This document shows, piece by piece, positions 10,941 through 21,043 of a DNA stretch of 36,561 nucleotides. The position numbers and the translations under genes were made by a program. This DNA comes from Thermomonas sp. (GTDB lineage Bacteria; Pseudomonadota; Gammaproteobacteria; Xanthomonadales; Xanthomonadaceae): positions 1-36,561 of the forward strand of contig NZ_JAHRWW010000013.1 in assembly GCF_019104945.1 (NCBI RefSeq). Direction: 5' to 3'. The number at the start of each line of letters is the position of its first letter. The stretch's first letter is position 1. The notes beneath the pieces were generated by a model that was given only the letters and a program-made list of their open reading frames with translations, did not search any database and had not been told where the DNA came from.

Positions 10941-10970
10941 CCGGCCTACGGCACAACACCCGTAGGCCGG
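10941..10970. terminator. Strong hairpin between the two S9 peptidase genes
   Basis: CCGGCCTACGG (10941-10951) pairs perfectly with CCGTAGGCCGG (10960-10970) around an 8-base loop. It begins 10 bases after the upstream stop codon. There is no T-tract, so it may be a weak or factor-assisted terminator or an mRNA-stabilising hairpin. Confidence 0.6.
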
Positions 10971-11017
10971 GCATTCTTCCGTCCATGCGTTGTAAATTGC
11001 TCGCGGAGGCTCCATCT

Positions 11018-13171
11018 ATGAAGATTGAAACCTTTCTTGCCGGTCTTTTCCTGATGAGCAGCTCCTCTGCACAAACGCTCCCCACACCGCCGCAGGCGGC
11101 GCAGCATCCGCATACCGTCACCGCGCCATTCGGTGCGCAGCGTCAAGACAATTACTACTGGCTGCGCGATGACACCCGCGAACGCCCCGACATGCTGGCC
11201 TATCTCAACGCCGAGAACGCCTATGCTGACGCCGTGCTTGCCACAAGCAAGCCCACGCAAGACGCGCTGTATCACGAAATCGTTGCGCGCATCCAGCAAG
11301 ACGACGCCAGCGTACCGTTTCGCGAGCGTGGTTATTGGTACTACGCGCGTTTTGAAACCGGCAAAGATTATCCCATCCACGCGCGTCGCCAAGACGGTGC
11401 TGGGATCGACGCACAAAGCATTCTGCAGGCCAATGCCAACGGTAATTTTGATGGCGAACAGATTTTACTCGACGTCAACGCCCTGGCCGCAGGCAAAGAC
11501 TATTTCAGCATCGGCGTGTATGAAGTCACCCCCAATAATCGCGTGCTGGCCTATGCCGAAGACACCAACGGCCGCCGCCAGTACACCTTGCGTTTTATCG
11601 ATCTTGAAAGCGGCAAAACACTTGCAGACACCATTAGCGGCGTAGCCCCCAATGTCGTTTGGGCCGACGACAACAAAACCCTGTTTTATGTCGAAAATGA
11701 TCCCGACACCCTGCTCACCAAGCGGGTGAAAAAGCACGTACTCGGCACCGACCCCGCCACCGATACAGTGGTCTATACCGAACACGACGACAGCTTCTAC
11801 ATGGGCATCGACCGTAGCCGCGACGATCAATACATTGTCATTGGCGTTGGCAGCACGGTATCAAGCGAGCTGCGTTACACCTCCGCCGCGCAGCCCGGCC
11901 AGTTCACCGTGCTGGCCCCGCGTGAGCGCGATGTGGAATACGATGCCGATCACTACGGCGGGCGCTGGGTCATTCGCACCAATGCCGATGGCGCCAAAAA
12001 TTTCAAACTTATGACCGCTGCCGACGGCAGCACCTCGCGCACGGCGTGGCAAGACCTCGTTGCCCACCGCGACGATGTGCTCATTGAAGGTTTTGAGCTG
12101 TTTCAGCACTTCACCGCCATTGCCGAGCGCAGCGGCGGGTTGGAGCGGGTGCGTATTTTGCGTCCAGATGGCAGTGAAGCGTTTGTGAGCGCCGACGAAT
12201 CCGCCTATTCGATGGGGCTTGACGTCAATAGCGAAGCAGAAAGCCCATGGCTGCGCTACAGCTACACCTCGATGACCACGCCCAGCACCACCTACGCGCT
12301 GAACGTGCTCACCAACGAGCGTCTATTGCTGAAACGCCAACCCGTACTCGGCGGCTACGACCCCGAAAAATATGTTACTGAACGCCTGTGGGCCACCGCG
12401 CGTGATGGCACGCAAATTCCGGTCTCCATCGTCTACAAAAAAGGGTTTGAGAAAAACGGCCAAGCCGCGCTGCTGCAGTACGGCTATGGCAGCTACGGGC
12501 TGTCGATGGACCCGGGCTTTTCGGTGTCGGTAGTCAGCCTGCTCGACCGCGGCATGGCCTATGCCATCGCACATATTCGCGGCGGCCAAGAAATGGGCCG
12601 CGCATGGTATGAAAACGGCAAATTGCTGAATAAGAAAAACACCTTCACCGACTTTATCGACGTCACCGAGTTTTTGGTGCAACAAGGCTACGCTGCCCCC
12701 AACCGCGTGGCCGCCCACGGCGGCAGCGCCGGCGGCCTGCTGATGGGTGCGATTTCCAATATGGCCCCCGACAAGTACCGCGTCATTTTGTCGCAGGTGC
12801 CGTTTGTGGATGTCACCACCACCATGCTCGACCCCAGCATCCCGCTGACCACCAACGAATACGACGAGTGGGGCAACCCCGAGCAGAAGCAGTATTACGA
12901 CTACATCGTTACCTATTCGCCCTACGACAACCTTGAAGCCAAGGCCTATCCGTCCATGTTTATCGGCACCGGGCTATGGGATTCGCAGGTGCAGTATTGG
13001 GAGCCTGCAAAATACGTGGCGCGCCTGCGCACGCTCAACACCTCTCATGCGCCGGTCATTTTCCGCACCAATATGGAAGCGGGGCACGGCGGCAAATCGG
13101 GGCGCTTCCGCCGCTACCGCGAACAGGCAGAAATGTATGCCTTCATGCTGGAGCAGTTGGATGTTCGCTAA
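11018..13171 (+). CDS. Oligopeptidase B-like S9 serine peptidase with signal peptide
   Basis: The 717-residue protein matches oligopeptidase B (protease II), which cuts oligopeptides after Arg or Lys. It has the N-terminal HGxxRxDxYYWLRDD-type segment and the triad Ser570 (GGSAGGLL), Asp655 (LWDSQV) and His690 (GHGGKSGR), with the same mutual spacing as the E. coli enzyme. Unlike the cytosolic E. coli protein it starts with a hydrophobic signal-like segment (MKIETFLAGLFLMSSSSAQ), so it is probably exported. GGAGG at 11005-11009, 8 bases before the ATG at 11018, decides this start over an upstream ATG at 10985. Arg/Lys specificity is inferred from family resemblance only. Confidence 0.92.
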   Translation: MKIETFLAGLFLMSSSSAQTLPTPPQAAQHPHTVTAPFGAQRQDNYYWLRDDTRERPDMLAYLNAENAYADAVLATSKPTQDALYHEIVARIQQDDASVPFRERGYWYYARFETGKDYPIHARRQDGAGIDAQSILQANANGNFDGEQILLDVNALAAGKDYFSIGVYEVTPNNRVLAYAEDTNGRRQYTLRFIDLESGKTLADTISGVAPNVVWADDNKTLFYVENDPDTLLTKRVKKHVLGTDPATDTVVYTEHDDSFYMGIDRSRDDQYIVIGVGSTVSSELRYTSAAQPGQFTVLAPRERDVEYDADHYGGRWVIRTNADGAKNFKLMTAADGSTSRTAWQDLVAHRDDVLIEGFELFQHFTAIAERSGGLERVRILRPDGSEAFVSADESAYSMGLDVNSEAESPWLRYSYTSMTTPSTTYALNVLTNERLLLKRQPVLGGYDPEKYVTERLWATARDGTQIPVSIVYKKGFEKNGQAALLQYGYGSYGLSMDPGFSVSVVSLLDRGMAYAIAHIRGGQEMGRAWYENGKLLNKKNTFTDFIDVTEFLVQQGYAAPNRVAAHGGSAGGLLMGAISNMAPDKYRVILSQVPFVDVTTTMLDPSIPLTTNEYDEWGNPEQKQYYDYIVTYSPYDNLEAKAYPSMFIGTGLWDSQVQYWEPAKYVARLRTLNTSHAPVIFRTNMEAGHGGKSGRFRRYREQAEMYAFMLEQLDVR

Positions 13172-13189
13172 CGCTACGCGCACACACGT

Positions 13190-13564
13190 ATGACCCGCTG
13201 GCTGTGGGCCGCACTGGCATGGGTCAGCTTGGTCTTGGGCATCATTGGCGCGCTACTGCCGGTGATGCCCACCGTACCGTTTATTTTGCTCTCGGCATTT
13301 GCCGCCACACGCGGCTCCACACGCCTGCGCAACTGGCTGCTATCGCACCCTAAATTTGGCCGCGCCATTATGGAGTGGGAGCGTGACGGCGCGGTGAGCC
13401 GCCAAGCCAAATGGATCGCCACCATCATGATGTCGTTTTCCTCCATCTCTATGTTGATCTTCGCCCCGCGCCTGTGGATGGCGGGCATCGGCATTGGCAT
13501 CATGGCCACCACCGCGCTGTGGCTTTGGCGGCGACCAGAACCGCGACAGTCTCCGCAAGCCTGA
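13190..13564 (+). CDS. DUF454 (YbaN family) inner-membrane protein
   Basis: This 124-residue protein has hydrophobic segments at about 4-40 and 73-112, including the family-typical LGIIGALLPVMPTVPF stretch and the HPKFGRAIMEWERDGA segment between them. It is likely an integral inner-membrane protein. The biochemical function of the family is not known. It starts 18 bases after the oligopeptidase stop and ends 13 bases before lptM. Confidence 0.85.
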   Translation: MTRWLWAALAWVSLVLGIIGALLPVMPTVPFILLSAFAATRGSTRLRNWLLSHPKFGRAIMEWERDGAVSRQAKWIATIMMSFSSISMLIFAPRLWMAGIGIGIMATTALWLWRRPEPRQSPQA

Positions 13565-13565
13565 G

Positions 13566-13577
13566 TACACTGGGCAG
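13566..13577 (+). promoter_or_regulatory. Probable -10 element directly upstream of lptM
   Basis: TACACT (13566-13571) ends 6 bases before the ATG at 13578, and GCGACA (13543-13548) lies 17 bases upstream as a possible -35. Transcription would start at about the ATG, so the lptM-dapF transcript may be leaderless. Confidence 0.45.
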
Positions 13578-13733
13578 ATGATGAAACGTCTCCTTTTCGC
13601 GGCCCTTCTACTCAGCCTGCTCAGCGCCTGCGGCAACAAGGCCGCGCTGATGCTGCCAGAAAAACCCACCGCCACTCCTGCGTCTGCACCCGCTCCGGCC
13701 AAAGACACCCCTGCCCCCCACGATCAGCCCTGA
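13578..13733 (+). CDS. lptM: Small lipoprotein LptM (YifL)-like
   Basis: The 51-residue protein [20 protein letters not shown]... has a lipobox LSAC with Cys18, then [12 protein letters not shown], resembling the conserved CGxKGPLYxP start of mature LptM, and a Pro/Ala-rich tail. In enterobacteria LptM helps the LptD/E lipopolysaccharide translocon mature. Its place immediately before dapF is the same as in E. coli (yifL-dapF), which supports the call strongly for such a short protein. The ATG at 13581 is an equally possible start. There is no Shine-Dalgarno. Confidence 0.82.
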   Translation: MMKRLLFAALLLSLLSACGNKAALMLPEKPTATPASAPAPAKDTPAPHDQP

Positions 13734-13740
13734 GACCGTC

Positions 13741-14586
13741 ATGCACTTTTGCAAAATGCACGGCGCAGGCAATGACTTCGTCGTCCTTGATCTGCGCAGT
13801 GGCTTAGCCGCCCCTAGCGCCGCCCAGTGCCAGCGGCTCGCAGATCGCCACTTCGGTGTTGGCTGCGACCAAATTCTCACCGTCGAACCCGCGCAACACC
13901 CCAGCGCGATTGCCCGCTACCGCATTTGGAACGCCGACGGCACGCCATCTGGTCAGTGCGGCAACGGTGCGCGCTGCATCGCCGCGTGGCTGGTGCGCGA
14001 TGGCGCAGCGCCCGCCCAAGACGCGTTCGTAATCGAAAGCCCTGCCGGCCTGCATCACGTGCACCATGCGGCGCAGGGCGGCTTCACGATCGACATGGGC
14101 GCGCCGCAGTTTGCACCCGCCGCCATTCCATTGCATGGCTTTGCCGAACACAGCGACTACAGCTTGACCTACCAAGGGCAAGCGCTGCGCTTTGGCGCCG
14201 TATCGATGGGCAACCCGCATGCGGTGATCGAAGTGGGCGACTTGGCGCAGGCCGATGTAGCCGCGATCGGCCCGTGGCTACAGCAGCAGGCGGCATTCCC
14301 GCAGTCGGCCAATATTGGTTTCGCACAAGTACTCTCGCCCAACGCGATCAAGCTCCGCGTCTATGAACGCGGCTCTGGGGAAACCCTCGCCTGTGGCAGT
14401 GGCGCTTGCGCGGCCGTGGCCTCGCTGGTGCAGCGCGGTCGCCTTGCTGCAGATTCAGATGTGCACGTACAGCTTCCCGGCGGCACACTGCACATTCGCT
14501 ACGACCGCACGCACAACACAATGTTGATGAGCGGCCCTGCCGCATTTGTATTTGAAGGCACTTTGCTGGAGGAAAACAGCCCGTGA
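13741..14586 (+). CDS. dapF: Diaminopimelate epimerase
   Basis: DapF converts LL- to meso-diaminopimelate for lysine and peptidoglycan synthesis. The 281-residue protein starts [15 protein letters not shown], the usual family start. The two catalytic cysteines are Cys73 in GQCGNGARC and Cys218 in ACGSGACA, matching the two-base racemase mechanism. Its start is 7 bases after the lptM stop, and its stop overlaps the GTG start of the DUF484 gene (GTGA at 14583-14586), so these are co-transcribed. Confidence 0.97.
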   Translation: MHFCKMHGAGNDFVVLDLRSGLAAPSAAQCQRLADRHFGVGCDQILTVEPAQHPSAIARYRIWNADGTPSGQCGNGARCIAAWLVRDGAAPAQDAFVIESPAGLHHVHHAAQGGFTIDMGAPQFAPAAIPLHGFAEHSDYSLTYQGQALRFGAVSMGNPHAVIEVGDLAQADVAAIGPWLQQQAAFPQSANIGFAQVLSPNAIKLRVYERGSGETLACGSGACAAVASLVQRGRLAADSDVHVQLPGGTLHIRYDRTHNTMLMSGPAAFVFEGTLLEENSP

Positions 14587-15266
14587 CGCTGGACTTCAAC
14601 GATTCCACCGAAAAACTCAACGCCCACGAAGTCGCCGCGTGGCTACGCCGCCACCCCGAATTTCTCAAGCAGTTTCCTGATCTTGCGCTCACGCTTGTGG
14701 TGCCGCGCGACAACGGCCCCACGGCTTCGCTGGCCAGTTATCAGCTGGAAATTTTGCGCGACAAAAACCGCGAACTGACTCGCCGTCTGCACGAGCTCTT
14801 TGCCAATGCGCAGGATAACGAACGCCTCAGCGTGCGCACCCACCAGCTCACCCTCGCGCTGATGAAACAAACCAGTGCGGCAAGCACGCTGCAAGCGATG
14901 GCGGCCGCATTGGCCGAAGACTTCCAAGGCGATCTTGTGCGCTTTGTGGGCTTCACCCCCGCGCCCGAACTTGCCGATGCCGATTGGTTTTTGCACCTGC
15001 CTTCCGACAGCCCGCGCCTTGCCACCTTCAACAAGTTGCTACACAACAGCGACCCCGTGTGCGGCCGTCTGCACCCCGACCAAAACGCGCTGCTCTACGG
15101 CGTGCGTGCCGAAGAAGTGCAAAGCAGCGCCCTCTTCGTGCTGCCGCAGGTTGGCCTTGTGGCCGTGGGCAGCCGCGACCCCAACCGCTTCTTCCCTGGC
15201 ATGGGCACATTGTTCCTACGCATGATGGGCGAAGCACTCGCCGCTGCGCTGGCGCGCTTTGCATGA
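14583..15266 (+). CDS. DUF484 family protein
   Basis: This 227-residue protein belongs to the DUF484 family (YigA in E. coli), recognised by its N-terminal [18 protein letters not shown] segment, a coiled-coil-like stretch at about 55-85, and a GAF-like C-terminal half. The function is not established; the gene nearly always sits between dapF and xerC, as here. It uses a GTG start that overlaps the dapF stop by 4 bases, implying translational coupling. Confidence 0.9.
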   Translation: MTLDFNDSTEKLNAHEVAAWLRRHPEFLKQFPDLALTLVVPRDNGPTASLASYQLEILRDKNRELTRRLHELFANAQDNERLSVRTHQLTLALMKQTSAASTLQAMAAALAEDFQGDLVRFVGFTPAPELADADWFLHLPSDSPRLATFNKLLHNSDPVCGRLHPDQNALLYGVRAEEVQSSALFVLPQVGLVAVGSRDPNRFFPGMGTLFLRMMGEALAAALARFA

Positions 15267-15276
15267 GCTGCCTGCA

Positions 15277-16155
15277 ATGGCAACGCAGCCGCCCATTGAG
15301 CGCTTCCTTGCGCAGCTAAGTGTTGAGCGGCAGGCCTCGCCGCATACACTCGACGCCTATCAGCGCGACTTGGCCGCACTGAATACATGGCTAAACGAGC
15401 GCGACCTACTCACCCTGCGCAGCGATGACGTGCGCGCCTTCATCGCCAGCGAACACCGCCGCGGGCTCTCGGCCAAATCGCTACAGCGCAGACTTTCTGC
15501 CTGCCGCGGCCTGTTTCGCTGGCTACTCAAAGAAGGCGCTCTTGCGAATAACCCCTGCGCAGGCGTGCGCGCCCCCAAAGCCCCACGCAAACTGCCACAA
15601 GTCTTGGATGTGGATGAAGCGGTCAAACTGGTCGAGCTGCCCACCGACGCACCACTAGGGCTGCGCGACCACGCCTTGCTGGAGCTGTTCTATTCCTCCG
15701 GCCTGCGCGTGTCGGAAGTGTGTACGCTGCGTTGGCGCGATCTCGATTTTGAACAAAGCCTCGTGAGCGTGTTGGGCAAAGGCAATAAACAGCGTATCGT
15801 GCCGGTAGGCTCGCACGCCCGCCGCGCACTGCTGGAACTGCGGCAAAGCGCCCACCCCGCAAGCGACGCCTTCGTGTTCCCCGGCCGCACCGACAAACCA
15901 ATTTCCTCCCGCGCCATTCAACTGCGTATCAAGCAGCTCGCCTTTCGGCAAGGCGTGCATAAGCGCATCCATCCACATCTGCTAAGGCATAGTTTTGCCA
16001 GCCATATGCTGGAATCCTCCGGCGACCTGCGCGGCGTGCAAGAGCTACTCGGCCATGCCGATATTTCCACCACGCAAATTTACACCCACCTCGACTTCCA
16101 ACACCTCGCCAAGGTGTACGACGCGGCCCACCCACGCGCCAAACGCAAAAGCTGA
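15277..16155 (+). CDS. xerC: Tyrosine recombinase XerC
   Basis: XerC works with XerD at dif to resolve chromosome dimers at division. The 292-residue protein has the SAM-like N-terminal core-binding domain (about 5-90) and the catalytic domain with every active residue: Arg144, Lys168, His234, Arg237, His260 and the nucleophile Tyr269. The order after dapF and DUF484 identifies it as XerC and not XerD. The ATG at 15277 is preferred to the TTG at 15259; it lies 10 bases after the DUF484 stop. It is chromosomal housekeeping, not a mobile-element integrase. Confidence 0.95.
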   Translation: MATQPPIERFLAQLSVERQASPHTLDAYQRDLAALNTWLNERDLLTLRSDDVRAFIASEHRRGLSAKSLQRRLSACRGLFRWLLKEGALANNPCAGVRAPKAPRKLPQVLDVDEAVKLVELPTDAPLGLRDHALLELFYSSGLRVSEVCTLRWRDLDFEQSLVSVLGKGNKQRIVPVGSHARRALLELRQSAHPASDAFVFPGRTDKPISSRAIQLRIKQLAFRQGVHKRIHPHLLRHSFASHMLESSGDLRGVQELLGHADISTTQIYTHLDFQHLAKVYDAAHPRAKRKS

Positions 16156-16165
16156 ATGCGGCCAA

Positions 16166-16194
16166 CTTGAAGCGCCCTTGCGGCGCCCCCACAT
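16166..16194 (+). promoter_or_regulatory. Sigma-32 (RpoH) heat-shock promoter of hslVU
   Basis: CTTGAA (16166-16171) and CCCCACAT (16187-16194) are 15 bases apart. They match the RpoH consensus CTTGAAA / CCCCATNT almost fully, including the spacing. The hslVU operon is a classic RpoH target. The transcript would begin about 17 bases before the hslV start. Confidence 0.75.
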
Positions 16195-16217
16195 CCTAGG
16201 TTCCAACGGAGATTACG

Positions 16218-16769
16218 ATGGACCCTAGTCAAAACCCCCATGTATTTCACGCCACCACCATCGTTTCGGTGCGCCGCAACGGCCAAGTGGTGATCGCCGG
16301 TGACGGCCAAGTCACACTTGGTCATACGGTAATGAAAGCCAATGCCCGCAAGGTGCGCAGGCTGGGCAAAGAAGGCCGCGTACTGGCCGGGTTTGCCGGC
16401 GCCGCCGCCGATGCCTTTACCTTATTTGAACTGTTTGAAGCCAAGCTAGAAAAACACGGTCAGCTCACCCGCGCAGCGGTGGAAATGGCCAAGGATTGGC
16501 GCACCGAGCGCCGCTTTGGCAAGCTCGAAGCCCTGCTCGCCGTGGCCGATGCCGACACCTCACTGGTGATTTCTGGCACTGGCGATGTGATCGAACCGGA
16601 AGACGGCCTGATCGCGATTGGTTCTGGCGGCATGTATGCACTCTCCGCCGCGCGCGCACTGCTGGCGCATAGTGAAATGGATGCGAAATCCATTGCGACA
16701 GAAGCGCTCAAGATTGCAGGCGATATCTGCATCTACACCAACCAAAACATCACGGTAGAAGTGCTCTAA
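16218..16769 (+). CDS. hslV: HslV (ClpQ) protease subunit of the HslUV proteasome-like complex
   Basis: HslV forms the double-ring peptidase that degrades proteins unfolded by HslU. The 183-residue protein has a 12-residue propeptide ([12 protein letters not shown]) before TTIVSVRR, so the N-terminal nucleophile is Thr13, exposed after processing. In E. coli only the initiator Met precedes this Thr. The conserved GDGQVTLG and [11 protein letters not shown] segments are present. GGAGA (16208-16212) gives a good ribosome site. hslU follows after 4 bases. Confidence 0.97.
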   Translation: MDPSQNPHVFHATTIVSVRRNGQVVIAGDGQVTLGHTVMKANARKVRRLGKEGRVLAGFAGAAADAFTLFELFEAKLEKHGQLTRAAVEMAKDWRTERRFGKLEALLAVADADTSLVISGTGDVIEPEDGLIAIGSGGMYALSAARALLAHSEMDAKSIATEALKIAGDICIYTNQNITVEVL

Positions 16770-16773
16770 TCCT

Positions 16774-18147
16774 ATGACTGACTCCTCCTCCATGACTCCG
16801 CGCGAGATCGTTGCCGAACTCGACCGCCACATCATCGGGCAAAACTCTGCCAAACGCGCCGTGGCCATTGCCCTGCGCAACCGCTGGCGGCGCGCCCAGC
16901 TTGCGCCGGAGCTGCGCAACGAAGTGATGCCCAAAAACATTTTGATGATCGGCCCCACCGGCGTGGGCAAAACCGAGATCGCGCGTCGCCTTGCCACGCT
17001 CGCCAACGCCCCCTTCGTCAAAGTAGAAGCCACTCGCTTTACCGAAGTGGGCTACGTGGGCAAAGACGTGGAACAAATCATCCGTGACCTTGCCGATACC
17101 GCGGTCAAAATGTACCGCGCACAGGCCCGCCAAAAGGTGCGCACACAGGCCGAAGAACGCGCCGAAGACCGCATTCTGGATGCCCTACTGCCCAAGCGCG
17201 AAGCCGCGCCAGGCTTTGGTTTCAACCCCGCCAACACCACCACCGTGGATATTGGCGCCGAGCCGTCTTCGCAAGAATCCAGCACCCGGCAAAAGCTGCG
17301 CAAACAGCTGCGCGCGGGCGAACTGGACGAGCGCGAGATCGAACTCGACCTCAGCATGAATATCGGCGTGGACATCATGGCTCCACCCGGTATGGAAGAA
17401 ATGGGCCAGCAGCTACGGCAGATGTTTTCGCAAATTTCCGGAAGCAAAACCCACAAGAAAGCGATGACGATCAAGAGCGCACGCCCGCTGCTGATTGAAG
17501 AAGAAGCAGGCAAGCTCATCAACGAAGATGATGTTCGCGAAGAAGCGATTGACGCCTGCGAGCAACACGGCATCGTCTTCATTGATGAAATCGACAAAGT
17601 AGCCAAGCGCAGCGAAGGCCACGGCGCAGATGTCTCCCGCGAAGGTGTGCAGCGCGACCTGTTGCCGCTGGTGGAAGGCAGCACGGTGAGCACCAAATAC
17701 GGCGCGGTGAAAACCGACCATATCCTGTTCATTGCCTCTGGTGCGTTTCACCTCGCCAAACCGTCCGACCTCATCCCCGAAATGCAGGGCCGCTTCCCCA
17801 TCCGTGTGGAATTAAGCGCGCTGGATAAAAACGATTTTGTGCGCATTTTGACCGAGCCCAAGGCCGCACTCACCAAGCAATATGTCGAGCTGATGCACAC
17901 CGAAGGCGTGCAGCTCAGCTTTGCCAGCGAAGCCGTGGACCGCCTCGCCGAGATCGCCGCACATGTGAACGAGCGCCAAGAAAACATCGGCGCGCGCCGC
18001 CTGCATACGGTACTGGAACGCCTGCTGGAATCGCTCAGCTTCGACGCCCCCGACAAGGGCGGCACCGTGGTAATCGATCGCGCCTATGTCGATGCCCATC
18101 TGGGTGAGCTGGCACAAGACCCCGACCTCAGCCGTTACATCCTCTAA
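16774..18147 (+). CDS. hslU: HslU (ClpY) ATPase subunit of HslUV
   Basis: HslU is the AAA+ unfoldase that feeds HslV. The 457-residue protein has Walker A GPTGVGKT at 60-67, Walker B with Asp271-Glu272 (VFIDEIDK), a variable intermediate I domain between them, and the C-terminal tail LSRYIL, which docks into HslV. The pore motif sits in [11 protein letters not shown]. The gene is coupled to hslV (4-base gap) and to dtd (6-base gap), so all three share the heat-shock promoter upstream of hslV. Confidence 0.97.
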   Translation: MTDSSSMTPREIVAELDRHIIGQNSAKRAVAIALRNRWRRAQLAPELRNEVMPKNILMIGPTGVGKTEIARRLATLANAPFVKVEATRFTEVGYVGKDVEQIIRDLADTAVKMYRAQARQKVRTQAEERAEDRILDALLPKREAAPGFGFNPANTTTVDIGAEPSSQESSTRQKLRKQLRAGELDEREIELDLSMNIGVDIMAPPGMEEMGQQLRQMFSQISGSKTHKKAMTIKSARPLLIEEEAGKLINEDDVREEAIDACEQHGIVFIDEIDKVAKRSEGHGADVSREGVQRDLLPLVEGSTVSTKYGAVKTDHILFIASGAFHLAKPSDLIPEMQGRFPIRVELSALDKNDFVRILTEPKAALTKQYVELMHTEGVQLSFASEAVDRLAEIAAHVNERQENIGARRLHTVLERLLESLSFDAPDKGGTVVIDRAYVDAHLGELAQDPDLSRYIL

Positions 18148-18153
18148 GCCGCC

Positions 18154-18594
18154 ATGCTCGCCCTCATCCAACGCGTCACCGAAGCCGCCGTCACCGTCGA
18201 TGGCGCGGTGGTGGGGCAGATTGGCCCCGGCCTGCTCGCCCTCGTGGGCGTCGAGCCGGGGGACGGTGAAGCACAGCTACAAAAGATCGCTAAACGCCTG
18301 CTGGGTTATCGTATTTTCGAAGACGATGCCGGCAAGATGAACCGATCTTTGTTGGATATCGGCGGAGAATTGCTTTTAGTGAGTCAATTCACCCTTGCCG
18401 CCGACACCCAGTCGGGCATGCGCCCCAGCTTCAGCACCGCCGCCCCACCCGCAGAAGCGGAACGGCAGTTCGACCGCCTCGTCGCTATTTGTCGGGAAGC
18501 ACACCCAAAAAGGGTGGAAACCGGCCAGTTTCGAGCCCATATGAAGGTGAGCCTGATCAACGACGGCCCCGTCACCTTCCTGTTGCGTTCGTGA
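18154..18594 (+). CDS. dtd: D-aminoacyl-tRNA deacylase
   Basis: Dtd removes D-amino acids, and mischarged glycine, from tRNAs as translation quality control. The 146-residue protein has the two signature motifs: SQFTL at 77-81 and NDGPVT at 136-141, the latter carrying the Gly-cisPro selectivity element. Length and start (MLALIQRV) are normal. It is the last gene of the hslVU-dtd unit. Confidence 0.96.
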   Translation: MLALIQRVTEAAVTVDGAVVGQIGPGLLALVGVEPGDGEAQLQKIAKRLLGYRIFEDDAGKMNRSLLDIGGELLLVSQFTLAADTQSGMRPSFSTAAPPAEAERQFDRLVAICREAHPKRVETGQFRAHMKVSLINDGPVTFLLRS

Positions 18595-18636
18595 ACGTTT
18601 TCCCATACGCAGCAACCAGATACCGTCCATTCACGG

Positions 18637-18642
18637 TATAAT
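18637..18642 (+). promoter_or_regulatory. Consensus -10 element of the rpoD promoter
   Basis: TATAAT (18637-18642) is a perfect -10 hexamer. It would give a leader of about 46 bases to the rpoD ATG at 18695. No good -35 was found. An alternative ATG at 18641 lies inside this hexamer, so it cannot be the start on this transcript. Confidence 0.6.
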
Positions 18643-18694
18643 GCTTAGTTCTTTCTGCGCAGTGCGCGGATTTCCACCTACGGTACACGACTCC

Positions 18695-20551
<1,857 letters not shown>

Positions 20552-20562
20552 CCCACTTCTAC

Positions 20563-20635
20563 GGGCCTATAGCTCAATGGTTAGAGCAGAGGACTCATAA
20601 TCCTTTGGTTCCAGGTTCGAGTCCTGGTGGGCCCA
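20563..20635 (+). tRNA. tRNA with CAU anticodon, probably tRNA-Ile2 (lysidine type)
   Basis: A full cloverleaf folds: acceptor GGGCCTA / TGGGCCC, D-stem GCTC / GAGC, anticodon stem GAGGA / TCCTT with loop CTCATAA (anticodon 20596-20598) and T-stem CCAGG / CCTGG with loop TTCGAGT. The discriminator is A20635. C4-G69 and C5-G68 pairs match the known determinants for TilS in E. coli tRNA-Ile2, and the short D-loop resembles ileX, so I favour Ile2 over elongator Met. The 3' CCA is not encoded: the next bases are GAA. Confidence 0.9.
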
Positions 20636-20712
20636 GAATCACGCACAGCACCCCCCTATGAAAATCCCGCACTTTGCGGGATTTTTTGTGGGCCCGAATC
20701 TACGCCCACAGC
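20627..20712. repeat. Imperfect direct repeat of the tRNA 3' end and flank
   Basis: Copy 1 (20627-20649) covers the last bases of the tRNA plus flank. Copy 2 (20688-20712) repeats the order GTGGGCCC, GAATC, ACGC, ACAGC with three small indels. The copies are 61 bases apart and bracket a terminator. This could be an attachment-site remnant or a partial tRNA duplication. Confidence 0.5.
20661..20687 (+). terminator. Rho-independent terminator after rpoD-tRNA
   Basis: AAAATCCCGC (20661-20670) pairs perfectly with GCGGGATTTT (20676-20685) around a 5-base loop. The T-tract runs to 20687. It ends the rpoD-tRNA transcript, and could also work on the minus strand because of the upstream A-tract. Confidence 0.92.
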
Positions 20713-20744
20713 CCCTGACAGATTCCGCTTGCCGCTCAAAGATA

Positions 20745-20766
20745 AACGTAGTAACGTTACTACGTT
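20745..20766. promoter_or_regulatory. Perfect 22-bp palindromic operator upstream of the toxin-antitoxin genes
   Basis: The half site AACGTAGTAAC is followed at once by its exact reverse complement. It lies 22 bases before the antitoxin ATG, next to a possible -35 (TTGCCG, 20729-20734). Antitoxins of the Phd/YefM family repress their own promoter by binding such palindromes, so this is the likely operator. Confidence 0.75.
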
Positions 20767-20788
20767 GAAGCACTACAAGAGGCGCATC

Positions 20789-21043
20789 ATGGCCGTCACA
20801 ACCTTATCTAGCCGGGAGCTCAATCAGGATGTCACCCACGCTAAGAAGGCCAGCAAGCACGGCCCGGTGATCATCACGGATCGCGGCAAGCCTGCGCATG
20901 TGCTACTGAGTTTTGAGGACTACCAGCGACTAACGAAACAACGGCGCAACATCGCCGATGCGCTGACGATGCCTGATGCTGCGGATATTGCGTTTGATCC
21001 ACCCAAAGCCATTATTAAAGCCAAACCGGCCGATCTCACATGA
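20789..21043 (+). CDS. Phd/YefM family antitoxin
   Basis: The 84-residue protein starts MAVTTLSSRELNQDVTHAKK and contains GPVIITDRGKPAHVLLSFEDYQRL split over residues 24-47, the hallmark of Phd/YefM antitoxins: an N-terminal DNA-binding and dimerising part, with a C-terminal tail that neutralises the toxin. AAGAGG (20777-20782) is 6 bases before the ATG. The stop overlaps the toxin ATG by three bases within ATGA, implying translational coupling. The upstream palindrome is the probable autoregulatory site. Confidence 0.92.
   Translation: MAVTTLSSRELNQDVTHAKKASKHGPVIITDRGKPAHVLLSFEDYQRLTKQRRNIADALTMPDAADIAFDPPKAIIKAKPADLT

Noticed and set aside
15277-16155. Tyrosine recombinase as a sign of a mobile element
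   Set aside because: Order after dapF and DUF484 and sequence type identify it as chromosomal XerC.
17052-17732. Open frame of 226 codons on the minus strand
   Set aside because: It is opposite hslU. Its Ser-rich composition is typical of an antisense frame.
18573-18610. Possible heat-shock promoter before rpoD (CCCATAC near 18603)
   Set aside because: No CTTGAA-like -35 lies at a suitable distance, unlike the site before hslV.
18641-18694. Upstream ATG for rpoD
   Set aside because: It falls inside the TATAAT hexamer and adds 18 residues not found in RpoD proteins.
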